This document shows, one piece after another, positions 10,731 through 23,000 of a DNA stretch of 64,000 nucleotides (position 1 is its first letter; each line of letters opens with the position of its first letter). The notes beneath the pieces were generated by a model, which had not been told where the DNA came from, searched no databases, and worked only from the letters and a program-made list of their open reading frames with translations. The stretch is from Dama dama (taxonomy: Eukaryota; Chordata; Mammalia; Artiodactyla; Cervidae), in contig NC_083704.1 of the NCBI RefSeq assembly GCF_033118175.1, positions 54,958,501 to 55,022,500 on the forward strand, given 5' to 3'. Both the position numbers and the translations under genes were made by a program.

Positions 10731-13700
10731 AATTGATCCCAAGTTTGTGACATTGTTACCAAGGAGGACAGGAAGGGTTTTAGTCTTTTTTTGTCTGTTT
10801 TTCAGTTTATCTGCAGTGGACCTGAATCACTTCTGCAGAAAGAAGAAATTAGAGTTGTTTTTTAAAACCTTCACCTCCGCCAACCAGCCGTGGGCATCCC
10901 TCACCAGATACCTGCCCAGAGGTGACCTTCACAGTTCTGGGAACTGCAGCAGGTCCAGGACCGGCAGGGGAGGCTTGGCAGGACCCTCACTAGTGGCTCA
11001 CGCCTCCCTGATAGTGCTGAACCCTCAGGGCCAGAAGCTCTAGGTCTCACAGAGCTGTTTCTCAGCACTTAGTTCTCCCTGGAGAGGCTTTGCAGAGGGG
11101 GTGGCTGCTGGGAGTAGAGAGCCGGTGCTAACCCTATAAGACTGAAATGAGAGGACTTTTTTCCTGCCTGCAGCATAGACTGTGGCACTTGTGAATGAGG
11201 GCTGAGCCTGGCTTAGGGGTGGGGCAGAAGGGAGGCTTTAGATTCTCCTGGCTGGATAGACAAGTATACCTCTAGTTTAGCAAAGCCTTTGTGTGGAAAT
11301 TCAGATTTACCAAAGAACTAATCCAGCCTGGACTCCTTAAAAGAGGAGCTTTTCCTCTCTGTAGAAATAGCTGTAGGGTAAAGCAGGTGAGCCCTGAGCC
11401 TCTGGCATGCGACTCCCAGAGTAGCTGGGATGGCCACATGGTCATTTCCCTGGTGGCACCTTCTCTTGTCTCTGCCTCCCTGGCTCCCCAAGGTGCCCAA
11501 GGGACACCTTCCTGCCTCTGTCATGTGCCTCAGGGCGGCAGGCAGAAGCGTGCTTATCTGCGCAGAGCAGAGGTTTGGGGAGCCAGTCTCTAGGGATTGA
11601 GCTGGAGGAATAACAGGAGCCTAGATTTTTTTTTATTCGCCTAGAACATTTATTTTAATAAAACTTGGGACCAAAGACTTCTTGGGGAGACATTGATTTT
11701 TGAGAAACTAAAAATGTTTTACGTCATTTGGTTCTCTCCCCCGCAGTTCATCTTGGCAAGCCAAACAATCACTGGATTGTTTCCGTGGAAACACCAAACT
11801 GCAGTTTGGATTAGCAGAATCAAAATAGAAACAAGGCAGCTTCAAGAATAAATAGGAGCTTTGGAACCGGCTAGTTGCCAACTGCAAGTTCAACTTACAG
11901 CACAAGGCATGTGAGAAGCTGGGCCCATCCAGTTCTGTAAGGAGGGGTTTCCAGGTCCTCTGGCTGCATGCTGCCTGCCGGGTCGAGGCCAAAATCACTA
12001 GAAACCAGCTCTGTCAGTGTATTGGTAAACTTTGTAACAACACTTAGGGCAGGAGGTGGTCTGCAGAAGCAAGCAAAGGCTGGGGACTGGAGGAAAAGAA
12101 GGGAGAAGGGACAGGAAAGAGGAGAGATGAGTAAACGCCAAGTGAAGGTCCAGCAAGGAGCAGAGGCCACGCTGAGGCTCGAGAGTAGAGCAGCAGTTCT
12201 TTCGAGAGGACGATTCAAGGGTGGCCAAGGGCTGGAAGCAGTGACCCCGCCCTCAGCCCCTTCCAGATTTCAGTGTTTCCCTGCATTCCTGGGCCTGGCC
12301 GGCTAGCCACAGAGATCAAGACTAGAGCCTGAATTCTTGCCAGGTGAGCTCTGGGGGCACTGATGGTCAGTAAGCGTCTGCCTCAGTGTGGCTCCAGCCA
12401 GCATAATCAGGCACGCAAGCCTACCTTCTCATCTCTGAGTCTCAAGGCTGCCTGCCTCCTGCTCCCCTCACCAGGGGAGTGGGGGAGCCACCTCTTGGCC
12501 CACCAGCCCTGCCTCCTTAGCATTCTGCTGGACCCTGCATTTCCAAGCCCAGGGAAGACTCCAAGGGGGTCAGGAGACCAGGAGGATAGAGACAGACCAC
12601 CTGGGGTACCTGTGCCCCTCACCTTGGCATCCAGGAATGTGCTGGTAAGGCAGCACCATCCTGCCACAGGAGAAGCCGTGAGCTGTTAATGATCAAAGAA
12701 ATTGATGAAAAGGATTCCCTCCTCCTGAATGACGGGCCAGGGGCTCACCAGCTACCGGAGGGAGCCTCCTCTTAACGGAGGCACAAGATGTTTGATACAG
12801 CAGAGAAGGCCAGTGAACCAGAAAGGGGAACCGGGGGGGCCACTGAACCTGCTTGTCGGTCGTTATTGGGAAGACTGTCATCCGGAGACAATCTGAGGCT
12901 CTGGTAATTTGCTTTCTCCCTGGAGTATGTGGGAGAACATTAATATTTTAGGTTCCTGCTAAATATTTATAGAGGGAGCAAAGTTTTACTCAGGAAATCT
13001 ACTGACAATGGATTGCAGCCCTAGTGGGGAAGGACTTTCTGTGCTAGGCCAGCTGGAGAATGCCTGATTTGATGAAGAGTTTTGGCCTAAGGCCTGGCAT
13101 GAAAAATAATTTTAAAACCTGCTCAGCTCTTGTAGGAAGCAGCTGTCTTTTCTGAGGGCAAAAAGGCTGTGGTTTTCTGGGTACTTTGGGTGGGAGCTGG
13201 CCTGGGAGAGAGGAATGCACATCTTATAGGAGACCTGTCGTCAGGAGCCCTTTGGAACATCTAAGACAAAAAAGGGAAGTTGTTGCAGAGGGCTACTGGA
13301 GAGACCCAACTTTTAGGACAGGCTGCCAGGAGCTGTTTGATAAGCAAGCTATCCCTGCCCTCAGTAAATATTTGTCAGGTGTCTCCTAATGACATACCAC
13401 TCCTGGATGCTAAGAATACAGTAGGGATGAGGTGGATGCTGTTCTTTTATTTTTTTACAGCTGCTGTTCTTGCTTCTGGAGTTTATATTCCACTATGCAA
13501 GGTGGGCAAAAATACAGAATTAAAATATCATTTCGGATGGAACTATCTGAGAGAAATGAAAACAGGGTAAGGGAATGGGCAATGAGGAAGGCAAGCCCCT
13601 TAAGAGACCTCTCTGTAGGTGATGTTTAAATTGATACTTGACTGTCAAGACAATTAGGTGCTACAAGTGGCTTTTCCATCCTCAGACGGTAGCTGGGGTT

Positions 13701-14691
13701 GTATAGTGGGAGGAGCCCCTAGGTGGGCCCTGGACCAGTAGACCTCCCACCACATCCGCCCCTGTGTAGCTACATAGATCTCTATCCAAAAATGTTGTGT
13801 GCTTCAGCGATGTGCTGGGCTGTGTCATGCTCACCAAATTCGGCAGGAACACAATAGTTTCAAAAAAAAAAACAAAAAACCCTTAGGAATAAAATAAGAA
13901 ATATAATATCCTTTCCTGATGATTACTAGAGACAGGCAGTGTAATTTTAATTAGCCCAGCCTTGTTAGGTGTTAAATGTACTGCTTATTCTACAAAAACA
14001 CCCAGTTCATGTAACACTGAGTCACTCTGGCCTTTTGACTTTAAACAAAATAAAATACTTCTGAAGAAATACAGGATTTCATAACACAGCAGAATTAAGG
14101 AATAGAGGGTCCTGCTTTGGCATTCTAAAGTTGGAAGGAAACTTCAATGAGAAGGCCACAGTCATCAATGTTGGTGGAGTTTTCTCAACAGGGTCTCAGC
14201 TTTGAAGTAAAATGATTAAACTTTTCAACTTAGAGCAATAAAACATTTCCAAATGCAGACTGCTCTGCCCTACAAGCCTCAGAGTAGCTGCTGCACACCG
14301 CCTGTAGCCTGTTTGGGATGGGCTGGGTTCCATTTTCCCTTGCCACCTTGGCATAAGCAAAGAAAATCAGCGGGGAAGGCAGTGGAGGCTAGCAGAGGGG
14401 TGAGCAGATAACCCTGAGACCCACAGAGGGCACAGGGTCCAGGGCCGCCTGAGGCAGAGCCCAAGTCTCACTGTCTTGCCCTTACAGAGGGCTGCTGCCA
14501 TGGCCTGTGGCCGCAGGACACAGGAGGCCGTCGGTCTGGAAATGAGAGTGAAGGCAGCTTCAGTTGTTACTGCCAAAGGTATCACAGGCAAATTAAACTC
14601 TACCAAATTTTTGTGGGATACACACCCCTGAAAATAAAAAATATAAAAGAAATCAGGAGCTATTATGGTCTACCTAGAAGCCCCATTTTCA

Positions 14692-14821
14692 GGCATTCCC
14701 TGGCAGTCCAGTGGTTAGGACTTAGTGTGTTCACTGCAGTGGCCCAGATTCAATCCCTGGTTGGGGAACCAAGAGCCCCAAAAGCCACCTTGCACAGCAC
14801 CCCCCACCCCCCACAAAAAAA
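14692..14821 (+). repeat. tRNA-derived CHR-type SINE
   Basis: Head ggcattccctggcagtccag, body ttcaatccctggttggggaa, and a C/A-rich tail. Confidence 0.85.
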
Positions 14822-15020
14822 GCCCTATTTCAATGCTGTCCTGGCTTAAAGATGGGAAAATTCTGGAAGCTGTCCATCCATGAGGATTTTTACTTTCATA
14901 ACAATCAGTTTGAGTAGGGTGTGGTTTATTAAAACGTATGAGAAGGAATAAAAAGATGGTATGCATCTTAATCTCATTGATCTCCTTGAGTAAACTGGAG
15001 ATCAATAAACTTAATGAAAG

Positions 15021-15067
15021 AAACATGCTTTTTAAAAAAAAAAAAAAAAAAAAACATGCTTTTTAAA
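15021..15067. repeat. A15 tract flanked by a 16-base direct repeat (poly(A)-only insertion)
   Basis: Copy 1 of aaacatgctttttaaa is at 15021-15036 and copy 2 at 15052-15067, both exact. Only A residues lie between them. The repeat starts with AAA, as target-site duplications made by L1-type endonuclease do. Confidence 0.75.
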
Positions 15068-15069
15068 GT

Positions 15070-15930
15070 TTGATCTTTATTTGATCATTTTGAATTACAA
15101 AAGAAACATATATGTTGCAAAAATTCAAAAACTTTAACAAGATACAAATGGAAAGCCAAAGTCTCATATAAGCCCACTGCTCTCCAGAAATGATGCAGGG
15201 CCTGCAGCCACTCTCGTTAGCTTTAAAAGAAGGGTGGAAAACAGGGCATGGGAAAACAGCTGGGAAGAAGAGTGGGATTTCATGGCTGTGAAAAGTGCGG
15301 CTCCCAGCATGTAGTGTGAGTCACCTGTCTTTTCTTCAAGGCTTTAACACTCATTTCTCTGTTCACAAGAAGTCTGAGCTAGTGTGTGTCCCGGAATACA
15401 TCCACTCACCCCAAAAATGCACGTTCTCACAGCAAAAATGGATACAAATTTAAAAAAAAAAATCCTGAGGCCCAGAAAGATATTGGTCATGTGAAGGAGA
15501 TGTTTTGAAGACCAAAAGGATGTGTTTGGGAGTCCTGCTGCCATAGCAACAGTTTTGTGAGAGCCCTTCTCCTACTGATGTTCCGTACGGAGGGCAGTTC
15601 TCCTTGTACCAGACCCAATACCCTCCTGCTGATGCCCCACTCCCGGGCCGCTGCCCCAGCTCTCCTCACACCCTCCTCACACGTTTCACTCCCATGAATA
15701 AGGATGCACTTATCCCTTATGCTCTGTCATGGGGAGTGCCCAGTACCCAGAATGCCAGATCTGCTCCCCAGCCCTCCACTGACCCCCACCACCACCCCAT
15801 CCAAGCCCACCCTCTGACCCTGAAGGTTTCAGACAGGCTTTGAGAACTCTGCCATCAGCCACCCCAAATGTTCTGTGATTTGTCTTTCCAACAAGACCAA
15901 AAACCATCAGCCAAAGTCATCATGGGCTGG
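15070..15930 (-). other. IHO1: IHO1 3' UTR with poly(A) signal
   Basis: On the minus strand the only canonical AATAAA after the IHO1 stop that I find nearby is at 15081-15076, giving a 3' UTR of about 0.85 kb. The T-rich sequence just downstream (the minus strand of the A15 tract) could act as a U-rich downstream element. Confidence 0.5.
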
Positions 15931-17082
15931 TCAGAAGCCATCATCGCTGCTATCAAAACCCAGGTCATAGAGTATATTCTTCCCTGACTCCTGGGACTGA
16001 GGGGACTCTGTCCTGGGGTTGAGGTCACTGAACCAGCTCATCCGGTGGTCCCTCTGGGAACTGGGAGGCAGCAGGCTGTTGTCTTGGGTGGAATGCCCAC
16101 TGCGCTGCATGAGGTTCCCTTGCTCTGCCCTCGTGGTCTTACTGGGCATGACTGTTCCTCCCTGAGCAGAGCAGACTAGATCTGTGGGGCTCCCAGGGCC
16201 CCCAAATTGCAGGGGCTGAGCAAGAGTTTCCTGCTCCCCCCGGGGGGACCTTTGTGAACTGGAAACTGGAGGTCTAGGATATTTAGAATTAGAAACACAA
16301 GTTTTGTTAGGCATTTGTTCTTGCTTCCTGCGTAGAGAACTTCTTCTGGGGGCTTTCCTGGGCTGCTGCTGCTTGCCTTTTTTCCCTCTTTCTACAGTTA
16401 TGCCTTTCTGTTCGGTCACCAACCTTTGTTCACAAGGGTCACATGAAAATACGCCTTTAGCTTGCCGTTTTTGGCTGGTGTTCTTAATGCTGGTTGCAGA
16501 GTTGTTTAAGTCCTTATATCCTCGAGATATAAGCTGTGAGTCTCCTTGGGAAACTGGGTCCCTAGCTTCAGGAACTTTGTGACCCAGGAAGGGAGAGCCA
16601 CAGTTCTCAGAACCTGTTTTAGTAACAGAGTTCTGGCAACTAGTCTGCACTGCCCTGTCCGTGATTTGCCTGTTTCTTTTGCCAGTTCCAACTGCCGGCT
16701 GCACAGCCTCTTCTTGGAGAGCATCCCTCTTTGATCCCTCACCCCAGACAACAAACTCCCTGGGCCTTGGGGAGCCCACACTAAGACTGCATGCAGCAGG
16801 GAGGGCCTGGGCCTGCCACATAACTGGCTTCTCAGAGGTATGTTTGTCCTGCCTGGTGAAACTGAGGCTCTGCGCCAGAGGTGGTGATGTCTGAGAGGCA
16901 CTGTCTTTTACGTGTTTGGGTGTCAGAGCGATGGAGGTCAATTGCTTTAACTGTGCTAGAACACTGGGCATATTCAGCTGGCCCAGATGCTCACACAGCT
17001 GCTGAAAGTCCTTACTCTGCTGGGTAACCAAAACTTCAAGGTGCTTCAGGTTGGACTTCATTTCTATAAACTCTGCTTGTCT
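15931..17082 (-). CDS. IHO1: IHO1 last coding exon
   Basis: The acceptor is actgcctttctttag. The exon encodes residues 213-595. It starts with the end of the coiled coil (RQAEFIEMKSNLKHLEVLV), continues as a Ser/Gln/Arg-rich tail with a basic cluster (VERGKKGKQQQPRKAPRRSS) and ends at the acidic SSDD motif. Stop TGA is at 15933-15931. Confidence 0.94.
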   Translation of the reverse strand, partial: RQAEFIEMKSNLKHLEVLVTQQSKDFQQLCEHLGQLNMPSVLAQLKQLTSIALTPKHVKDSASQTSPPLAQSLSFTRQDKHTSEKPVMWQAQALPAACSLSVGSPRPREFVVWGEGSKRDALQEEAVQPAVGTGKRNRQITDRAVQTSCQNSVTKTGSENCGSPFLGHKVPEARDPVSQGDSQLISRGYKDLNNSATSIKNTSQKRQAKGVFSCDPCEQRLVTEQKGITVERGKKGKQQQPRKAPRRSSLRRKQEQMPNKTCVSNSKYPRPPVSSSQRSPRGEQETLAQPLQFGGPGSPTDLVCSAQGGTVMPSKTTRAEQGNLMQRSGHSTQDNSLLPPSSQRDHRMSWFSDLNPRTESPQSQESGKNILYDLGFDSSDDGF

Positions 17083-20000
17083 CTAAAGAAAGGCAGTGGA
17101 AAAGTAAGGAGTTATGGACAGTGCAACTCAGAGGGCACAATAAAATGTGTGGACAAAACAAAGAATGGACCAGCAGAACCAAACCTTGTGCCCTGCTGGG
17201 TACTATAAGCGGAAGCATGGCAACACTCTGGAGCAGGGTCCCTAGGGTCCACATGCCAGAGAACCTTGAGAAAGGAAGTTGGGCTCTCCCCTGACCTGTT
17301 ACCAAGCAGCCTGTGGTGGCCTCTGTTCTTGGCTGAAATTTTGCAATTTTAAAGATGTCTCTATAGGTCTTAGTAACAAAGCCAGAAACACACACTTGAG
17401 GACAGGGGTCAAGGTCTAACACTTACAGCTTCGAATCTCTTTTGCAACTCGAGGATGGCCTGCTCCACATTGCCTTTGTCCTGCACTCTTTCCAACATCA
17501 GACCACTCTGAGCTTTTGCAGTCTCCTGCCCTAAATACAGAACAATGACAGTTCACCACATGAAGACTATGGTATGCTCCACCCTGCCTAGGCTGCCATC
17601 GGGGAGAAGGAGGAACTGGAAGCTGGCATGGGCCACCTGAGCCTGTTCTGCCAGGACCTATCTGGATCAACCTTGCTGAAGAAAGAAAGCAAGAGCAAGG
17701 TGGTTCCCCCACTGTCTCTTCTTCCCTCTCTCCCTGAGGACATCCTGGCCAAAGCAGACTCAACCTCAGCACCTGCTGGGACTCTGAAACCTACTCCCCC
17801 AGTGACGGCACCAACTCATCTTTGGCCTGCCTTCTTGGCCCTGTCACCAGAGTGATCTTTCTAGAATGTAGTTATGATCATGGTAAATTCCATGTGTCGA
17901 CCAACTAGAAAAAGACTGTTTACTTGTATTTTAAGCACTGGATCCCTGCTCCTAAACTCAGTTAATGAAATATTTTTCCAGACATCTATGTTGATATTTG
18001 TAGTAGAAAGGAAATGTAATTATGCTACCCTAGATGAGTTCACGAATAGCAATGTTTCTTAGGAACAGTGAACATTACCAGCTAAACATTACCAGCCACA
18101 AAAGCAGAGAATGAAGAAGGCAAGCAAAGTGTTCAATTCTAGATTCAGTAATCAGTAAGCATCAGTCTGTGATCCCACGTATTTTTTCTTTGTCCCAAGG
18201 AAACACATTCAGGATCTTCTCTTTTAAAGAGCTTTTGTATTGAGCACATTACTTCCAAAATCTATCCAATTTTTTTTGTTTTAATAACTATCACAGCATA
18301 GGGACTTCCCTGATGGTCCAGTGGTTAAGAATCTGCCCCACAATGCAGGGGACATGGGTTCAATCCCTACTTGGGGAACTAAAATCCCACATCCCTCGGA
18401 GCAACTAACCTCAGGCACCACAACTAGAGAGCCCATTCTGTGGCAAGGAAAGATCCCAAGTGCTGGCAACTAAGACCTGACACAGCCAATAAACACATAT
18501 TAAAAACTGTAACAGTATACAAATGCTTCCAATGAAAAATGATCAAATCTCTCCTGTGTAGACCTTGTTCTCGCTTCTTGGATTTAGCATTATGAGCATT
18601 TTCTGGAGTTTTGTATTAATATATGTGCATACCCACGTATAGGTTATAGATCCTGTGTGTGTGTGTGTGTCTTCCAGAGAAGAGGACTCATTTCATTTCT
18701 GCTTTGGTTATAAACAGATATTTTTAGCTTTTTAGAAAAATATGCCATTTAAAGTCCATTTCCATACTCTGGACAATCTTTTTTTCTTCAAAAAGTTTTC
18801 CTGTTTACACTTGGTCCAAGGCTTGGGAGAAGGCTCCGGGGTGGTTAAAAAGCTGCCTTGTGGCTGCAGAGAGGGGCTTCAGGTAGAAGTCCGGAAACCA
18901 GAGGGGCTCCTCAAAGTCCCCTGTGCTTGGGAGACTTGAGGGTGAGCCTTCCAAAACAATACTCGCCCAGCCCTGCCTGGGGACCAGCCGGCCCGCAGAG
19001 GTTAATCAGGTGGTCGCCATCTTGATGAGCTTCACCTGCCTCTCCAGGAAACGGCTTTCCCGGAAGTCACAGGCGGGTTCTGCCCGGGCAGAACCCGGGG
19101 CACGCAGGTCGACACAGGCCTGGTTTCGGTTCTTCTCCATGAACACAGCCGCGTCCATAAGCGTCATGGGCCTTACCCACTTCTCTTGAGATGGCTTCGG
19201 CAAGTCCTGGAAGAAAGAGTGGCCACCACACTGGCTTTGCATTTTCCAGAGACGCTCACGCCCTGGTGCTTCTGCTCAGCCAGTATGTGGGAAAAAGTGG
19301 CCCACACCCTCTAGAGAGAGGTAGGAGAAGAGGCCTGCAGACGCCTGTTGACTACGCGGTTGACAGCGGCCTCCACCTTGATGGACTAATTGTGACAAAT
19401 CTGGGTTGTGACAAAACATGGTTGATGGGTAATAAGGAGTTAATCTCAAAAAATGGCCTTGGCTGGGCCTGGTGGCCAAGGATAGCTGAGTGACTGATTC
19501 AAAGTCTGTGAGTGGAAAAAAGGTTGGAGGGTGGTCAGAGGTGAGAGCAAAGGGCATCCCTGGGTCTGTTCCATCCAAACACTGTTGATGGAAGAGACAG
19601 ATCTTCAGGACCCCTGAATGCGCTGCCAGTATATTGCCAATATTTCTATTTTCTTTTTTTTTTTTTTTTTAAATTTTTTTACAAACCCTTGTGTCGAGGG
19701 CTGACTTTCACTAGATCGCAGCAAGGGAGCTGCTCTGCTACGTACTCTATTTTCTTTTAAAATAATTTTATTTATTATTTAATTATTTGGGGGCTGTACT
19801 AGTCTTCCTTGCCCCGAAGGCTTTCTCTAGTTACGATGAGCTGGGGCAACTCTCTAGCTGTGGTGCACAGCTTCTCATGGTGGTGGCTTTTCTTGGTGCA
19901 GAGCACAGGCTCTCAGTGCATGGTGCACTGGCTTTAGTAGTTGTGGCGCACAGGTTTAGTTGCCCCTTGGCATATGGATTCTTCCGAGACCAGGGATTGA

Positions 20001-23000
20001 ACCTGTGTCCTTTGCATTGGCAGGTGGATGGTTAACCACTGGACCACCAGGGAATCCCTCCGTTTTCTTGTAAAAATGATTCTGCAGGGTCTGAGGCGTC
20101 CTAGCACTGGAGTTTTCAGGCTGTTGGTCGGGCCGGGTCTTGGTGCCAGGGACCCAGAATGTCTGCCTCCAGCCAGAGTTTCACGCAGGACCCTGCTAAG
20201 TCCCCCACCACCACCCTCGCCCTCACCTCTCCAGGAAACCTTCCAAGACCAGCAGGCAGTCGCTGCTATGGAGTCACTGCTTTTGCCCTCCAAGCATAGA
20301 ATCTCTGTTCCCCCAGTCCTGAGGGGCTCCTGCAGTCAAGCCCCACTGCCCCACAAAGCCAATTGCTCTGGGGACTCTTCCTCCCCATGCCGGACTCCCA
20401 GGCTGGGGAGCCTGGCACGGGGCTCAGAGCTCTCACTCCTATGGGAGAACTTCTGCAATATAATTATTCTCCAGTCTGTGGGTCGCCCACCTGGGTGGGA
20501 TGGGATTTGATTATATTGTGAGTGTGCCACTCCTACCATCTCATGGTTTCTTCTTTATGTCTTTGAATTTGACCCCCCCCCCCTTTTTTGTTAGATTCCA
20601 ATCTTTTTTATTGATGGTTATTCAGCAGTTAGTTGTGATTTTGGCATGCTTGTACAAGGAGGTGAACTCAAGGTCCTTCTACTCCCCATCACCTTGTTGC
20701 TGTCCTCAAAAAAGATTTCATTTCTATTTTAGAGATTCAACAAGGGCTCCATTGAGTTGAGGTTGTACGCTGATGTTTTTCCACTGATGGCCAATGATTT
20801 CCCTTGATAGTTTTGCTCTCCCTGCTGTGCTAATGAAAGCCACCTGAGTAAAGGTCTGGAAGGCTCCATGTACAAAAGGAGTTTGCTCAGTCCTCCCTTT
20901 TTTTAGGATACCCTTCCCAATTTTCACTGACTGATCTCTCTCCGCCATAAGATGTGTCCTGGAGCAAGCCATGTAAACATAAGCACCTTGCTATCTTCAT
21001 TTATCAATTAATAAGTATTTCCATTCCAACATGGTTCATATAGATGACTTTCATTCTTCTTAATTATATGTGCCTTGCTCAGAAAGACACTTCTCACTCT
21101 AAAATTATAAAAATGTTGCTCATGCTTCTTATAGTTCTATTTATGATTTAATCACCACACAGTATGTTAATTCCTTTGGAATGAATTTTGATGTATGGAG
21201 TTACCTGTTTGCCAAAAAGAGGTATTTTCTGATTTTGATAGTGTCCTCTCCTTTTTATTCTCCTAATGACCATACTTTTCAATAGAATTTATATATCTTA
21301 GGTGAAAGTACTGCTGTGTACTAATTACCCCACCTAAACCTAAGGTCAAGTGGATTGTAAATGGCCTTGGCAATTCATTCTATTCGTCTGGTTCTTGGTG
21401 TCCTCAACTGAAGAAGAAGGGGAGTTAGATTAGATGGCTTTGAGTGATCCTTCTGGTTGTATAGGCAGAGTGTGACTGGGGAAAGATTTTATGACCTCAT
21501 TCTGTGAAGGCATGAATGACATAATAAACTAAGAGAGTGCTTTCACATAGTATCTTCCCCCTTCCACGCACAGTGAGTGCCTACTGAAAGCCTTCAGAAT
21601 ACACTGACTGGCAGGTTCAGTGCTCTAAGCTAGCTGGACTAGGCCTAGCCATTTGACAGCAGATTTTCCTGGTTCCTCTCAGTGACTGCCTACCAAGAAA
21701 GGGAATGATTCTGGACAGGCTACTTGCGTGCCTATTTTTAAGAATGACCTGGCTTTTAATTAATGTAATGCCACAGTGTTTTACTGTTTGCCTGGTCAGT
21801 CTTAAGCTCTCAAAGTTAAGGAACTGTCAGGAGTGAAGAATCAGGATCCCTATGCCTACCAAGGCATCCCTATGTCTCCCTTTGCAGACTCGGTTCTCCT
21901 CTCTCTGCCTTGACCCTGTGCTGTGGCCTTGAGCACGTCCATTCCCTGTTCTGGGCCTTAAATGCCACACCTCTGCTGCAGTCCTCCTTTTTGTATCAAT
22001 ATTTCACCCAGTTTTAAATCTGAGGAGTAAAAAGAGTGCTTTCCTTTCAGGACTTACAATGAGCTATTTTATCATGTTAAACACCGGAAGCCTCCTTTTT
22101 CCTTCTGCTCTTTGTCTTGCATCTTCTTGTGAGGGTGACAGTCCTGGGCTTCCAGAACTGGTTTCTAAGCAAATGCACAGTGGCCTTGTGTGTGGGATAC
22201 TCAGGTTGGAAGCCAGCAGACAGTACAGTGCTTCTTCGCAGACAGATGGGGATTAATTTGAAAGTTACATAAAGGCATTAATTTTTGTAAATCATGAGCA
22301 ATCCATTTCTTGGCATTTGAATAAGTTGACTTCAATTTGTTTAAAGTAAAAAAAATAAATACAGAGACAAATGCAAACAAGTGCAGATGCAGTTATCAGC
22401 TTGCTGTTGAGCTGAAAAGCTGTTGGTTCCAGGGGAAGTGTTCATTTACGGAGACCTGTGTCATGGCTCCCTTCTGATGAATAAGGGCCTGAACCATGGT
22501 TTCACCTAAACGTAGATCACTAATTGACTGAACAGAGGACTTTACAGACCACAGACTGTAACTGAAATTGAGAAAGATGCTGTGATTCACTACAAAACAG
22601 CTGTCATTGAAATGAAGGCAGCAAGCAGAACAGTAGGTGACTGGAATATTTCTGACTTCTGAAGGAGTGGTGTATTTATTTCTAAGTCCTAAGGGAGCAA
22701 GGGAGCCTTTATAGACAACACAGCCAGCAGTTCATTTGAGACTCAAGGATGCCATTGATTCACTTCAGGTGGTGAGATTAGAAATCTGGCAGAACCATCT
22801 GCCTTGAAGCAGCTGGGTTACTGGGTGGGGGACTGATGCTTCAAAAAAGGCATGGAGGGACCAGGCATTCCCATGCAGGGGTGGGGCCTGCTACCCAGTT
22901 CAGCTCCACATCTCTTCAGGTCTAATCTTATGTACCCATTCTCTCATCTGAAACACTCTATGGAACCTCACCCCTGGCAGAAACCTGACTAGGGTCAGCA

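Larger units (their letters stand above)
9911..15050. other. Intergenic gap between C3orf62 and the 3' end of IHO1
   Basis: The two genes converge here. I see no exon, RNA gene or conserved coding block. It contains an old LINE end near 10.5 kb and a CHR-type SINE at 14.69 kb. The rest looks like unique non-coding sequence. Confidence 0.6.

Noticed and set aside
11610..11645. T-run between two copies of gcctaga
   Set aside because: The repeat is only seven bases and extra bases intervene; could be chance.
15616..15840. Open frame antisense to the IHO1 3' UTR
   Set aside because: No splice support or homology; Pro/His-rich composition reflects C-rich UTR sequence.
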